From positions 1 to 7,076 of the forward strand of contig JAFDIG010000146.1 in assembly GCA_019308145.1 (NCBI GenBank): DNA of 7,076 nt, in the 5' to 3' direction. A program made the translations under genes and the position numbers. The number at the start of each line of letters is the position of its first letter. Within the stretch, counting starts at the first letter, position 1. Below are positions 5,821 through 7,076 of this stretch, piece by piece. The DNA is from Deltaproteobacteria bacterium (GTDB lineage: Bacteria > Desulfobacterota > JAFDIG01). The notes beneath the pieces are model-generated. The model was not told where the DNA came from. It saw only the letters and a list, made by a program, of their open reading frames with translations, and ran no database searches.

Positions 5821-6328
5821 TGATATGGTTGGTAAATTGAACTGACGTTGTGCTAATTCTCTATCAATCATGAAAAGACCATTTCCCATATCACCCATGA
5901 GTTTAAGTCTTTGGACTACATCGTTTGTTGAGGCTTCCTCTTCTATCTGCTCTATAACAAACCATTGCAGGAAAATATTTGTAGCGTGATCACCTTCTTT
6001 TAAAGCAAGATCAACAAGATCGTTTATCATCTTAGTTACCCTTTGCTCATGCTTATATGCTGCTTCAAAAGCTTCTAAAGGCGACTTCCATTCGGTAGGA
6101 GGACCTTCTTATAGCAGAAAGATAAACTCTTCCTCCTCGTTCATTTATGTGATCATAAAATTTCATTGCGTGCATTAGCTCCTCTTGTGTCTGCACTCTC
6201 ATCCAGTTTGCAAACCCTGGCAGGTTAACAGAGTGGAAATAAGCAGCCATAGAAAGATATAAATAAGCTGAATAAATCTCAGCATTTATCTGGTTATTTA
6301 AAGCCTTTTCAATGTTTTCTTTTATCAT
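5809..6328 (-). pseudogene. Ferritin (FtnA-like) gene interrupted by one frameshift
   Basis: The start is ATG 6328 (MIKENIEKALNNQINAEIYS), preceded by GAGGTGAT. Codons 1-73 are in frame. A one-base excess at about 6109-6110 then shifts the frame and the first part would end at 6065. Removing that base restores GPPTEWKSPLEAFEAAYKHE and continues to the stop at 5809. The joined protein has 172 residues, the normal ferritin length. All ferroxidase residues are present at the same numbers as in E. coli FtnA: Glu17, Glu50, His53, Glu94, Gln127, Glu129 and Glu130. Ferritins store iron as a 24-mer cage and use up Fe2+ plus O2/H2O2 in the cytoplasm. Perfect conservation downstream of the shift argues for a very recent mutation or a sequencing error. 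The gene is coupled to the superoxide reductase gene upstream. Confidence 0.88.
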
Positions 6329-6332
6329 ACTG

Positions 6333-6340
6333 ATCACCTC
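6333..6340 (-). promoter_or_regulatory. Ribosome binding site of ferritin overlapping the superoxide reductase stop
   Basis: The minus strand reads GAGGTGAT, then CAGT, then ATG 6328. The GAGGTGA is formed by the last Arg codon and the stop of the superoxide reductase gene. It favours ATG 6328 over the upstream ATG at 6364, which lies inside the reductase gene, and suggests coupled translation of the two proteins. Confidence 0.8.
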
Positions 6341-6708
6341 TTCCATAAACCGTGCAAATTGCAATATTCACGGGCAGTGATCTCACCTGCATCGATATTA
6401 AAGGTAGCTTCAGGTTTATCAGACGGTTTAAGAAATTCTCTATAAGTCTTCCCGTCAGCAATTATCTCAATCCATTCAATATAGTGTTTTTCTTCCATAG
6501 GGTGAGCAACACTTCCAACTGTTATTTTAAAACCTCCATTAATCTTTTCAACTACTGGCACATGTTTTTCTTGAGCAGCATCAGTGGTATTTTCTTCATA
6601 AAGTTTCATTGATTCTCCACAACAGACAAGCTCGCCTTTTCCTTCATGAAGCACTTCAACTATGTTTCCACAAATTTCACATTTATAGATTTGTAACTTT
6701 TTTGTCAT
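6334..6708 (-). CDS. dfx: Desulfoferrodoxin, two-iron superoxide reductase
   Basis: The 124-residue protein has the full two-domain layout of class I (2Fe) superoxide reductase. The N-terminal desulforedoxin-like domain holds centre I: Cys10, Cys13 (CEIC) and Cys29-Cys30 (VCC). The C-terminal domain holds the catalytic centre II: Glu47-Lys48-His49 (EKHVP), His69, His75 (HPMEEKHYIEWIE), Cys116 and His119 (CNLHGLW), giving the Fe(His)4Cys site, with Glu47 as sixth ligand and Lys48 as the charged residue that draws in superoxide. It reduces superoxide to peroxide in the cytoplasm without making O2; electrons usually come from rubredoxin. A GAGGAGG ribosome site precedes ATG 6708. It follows rubrerythrin by 47 nt and precedes ferritin by 5 nt, fitting one operon in which rubrerythrin removes the peroxide formed and ferritin keeps free iron low. 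All ligands are intact. Confidence 0.96.
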   Translation of the reverse strand: MTKKLQIYKCEICGNIVEVLHEGKGELVCCGESMKLYEENTTDAAQEKHVPVVEKINGGFKITVGSVAHPMEEKHYIEWIEIIADGKTYREFLKPSDKPEATFNIDAGEITAREYCNLHGLWKR

Positions 6709-6755
6709 TTTTTTGCCTCCTCTTTTATTATTTTTTTAGTAATAAAAATATTCGA

Positions 6756-7076
6756 TTACCAATTTTCTCCTAAAAGCTCAAAATAAGCTTTTGGATGTGC
6801 ACAAGCAGGACATTTTTCAGGAGGTTCTTCACCTTCATGAAGGTAACCACAGTTACGACATCTCCAAATAACCTTTTTTTCTCGTTTAAAAACCCTGCCT
6901 TTTTCTATATTTTCTGCGAGGGCAAGATATCTTCTTTCATGCTGCTTTTCTGCAACAGCAATGGCGGAAAAAACCTTTGCAATTTCTTCAAATCCTTCTT
7001 CTTTAGCAATCTTAGCAAATTCAGGATACATTATTGTGTATTCATAATGCTCACCAGCAGCTGCGGCCTTTAGATT
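6756..7076 (-). CDS. rbr: Rubrerythrin, C-terminal part (gene runs off the right edge)
   Basis: The frame is open from the window end to TAA at 6756; the internal ATG at 7031 is not the start, because codons above it continue the family sequence (NLKAAAAGEHYEYTIMYPEF). The visible 106 residues hold the second half of the diiron four-helix bundle, with Glu9 and Glu12 (GEHYEY) and the ExxH pair Glu43/His46 (AEKQHERRY), and then a rubredoxin-type domain with WRCRNCGY, a 12-residue loop and CPAC (Cys73, 76, 89, 92), ending in YFELLGENW. The missing N-terminal half (roughly 85 residues) should carry the first ligands. Rubrerythrins reduce hydrogen peroxide to water in the cytoplasm of anaerobes, passing electrons from the rubredoxin site to the diiron site. 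As first gene before dfx and ferritin, it fits a peroxide/superoxide defence operon. Confidence 0.95.
   Translation of the reverse strand, partial: NLKAAAAGEHYEYTIMYPEFAKIAKEEGFEEIAKVFSAIAVAEKQHERRYLALAENIEKGRVFKREKKVIWRCRNCGYLHEGEEPPEKCPACAHPKAYFELLGENW

Noticed and set aside
6100..6115. Programmed +1 frameshifting in ferritin (ATA AGA AGG)
   Set aside because: The direction would be right (+1), but a tRNA on ATA would have to re-pair with TAA, which is unfavourable, and AGA should not be rare in such A+T-rich DNA. No stimulating structure is seen. Mutation or sequencing error is simpler.
6725..6745. Inverted repeat TTATTA...TAATAA upstream of desulfoferrodoxin, considered as a PerR/Fur-like operator
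   Set aside because: It is six bases of pure A/T with a T-run centre in A+T-rich DNA and does not match a full PerR or Fur box; chance is likely.
6795..7073. Plus-strand open frame opposite rubrerythrin, and similar ones opposite desulfoferrodoxin (6352-6612) and the ZIP gene (5129-5338)
   Set aside because: These are antisense shadows of genes with intact metal ligands or membrane motifs on the minus strand.

Overview
The window is an A+T-rich stretch of bacterial DNA (about two thirds A+T by eye) in which every gene I can support lies on the minus strand. The gene set (rubrerythrin, superoxide reductase, ferritin, an octaheme cytochrome c, a c3/c7-type cytochrome remnant, a piece of a 2-oxoacid:ferredoxin oxidoreductase, and flavoproteins) points to a strict anaerobe with multiheme-cytochrome respiration. 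A low-GC Nitrospirota (Thermodesulfovibrio-like) or Desulfobacterota member would fit. There is no taxonomic marker in the window, so this is inference.

In the direction of transcription (high to low coordinates), the first block is for oxygen and iron defence: the C-terminal part of a rubrerythrin (cut by the window edge), a two-iron superoxide reductase (desulfoferrodoxin), and a ferritin. The ferritin starts 5 nt after the reductase stop and is broken by one frameshift, although all its ferroxidase residues remain. Next comes a scar: an exact 88-bp tandem duplication that joins the ferritin 3' end to the last third of a 2-oxoacid:ferredoxin oxidoreductase beta subunit, whose catalytic part is missing. 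A GufA-type ZIP metal transporter follows.

The central block holds an exported octaheme cytochrome c of the hydroxylamine oxidoreductase (HAO) family. Its stop codon overlaps (ATGA) the start of a cytoplasmic rubredoxin-cupin fusion. A small cysteine-rich rubredoxin-like protein comes next, then an iron-sulfur-flavoprotein-type FMN reductase and a flavodoxin. Together these look like single-electron carriers and detoxification enzymes for oxygen, superoxide or reactive nitrogen species, with iron storage and metal uptake alongside. The joint role is inferred from the families and the layout.

The left end holds a decayed small c3/c7-type cytochrome gene (three frameshifts, one heme motif lost) and the N-terminal part of a membrane protein resembling the bile acid:sodium symporter family, cut by the window edge. 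I saw no tRNA, rRNA, CRISPR array, transposase or convincing strong terminator. The most interesting points are the translationally coupled octaheme cytochrome/rubredoxin-cupin pair with an altered HAO active site, and the cluster of broken or rearranged genes around otherwise intact ones.
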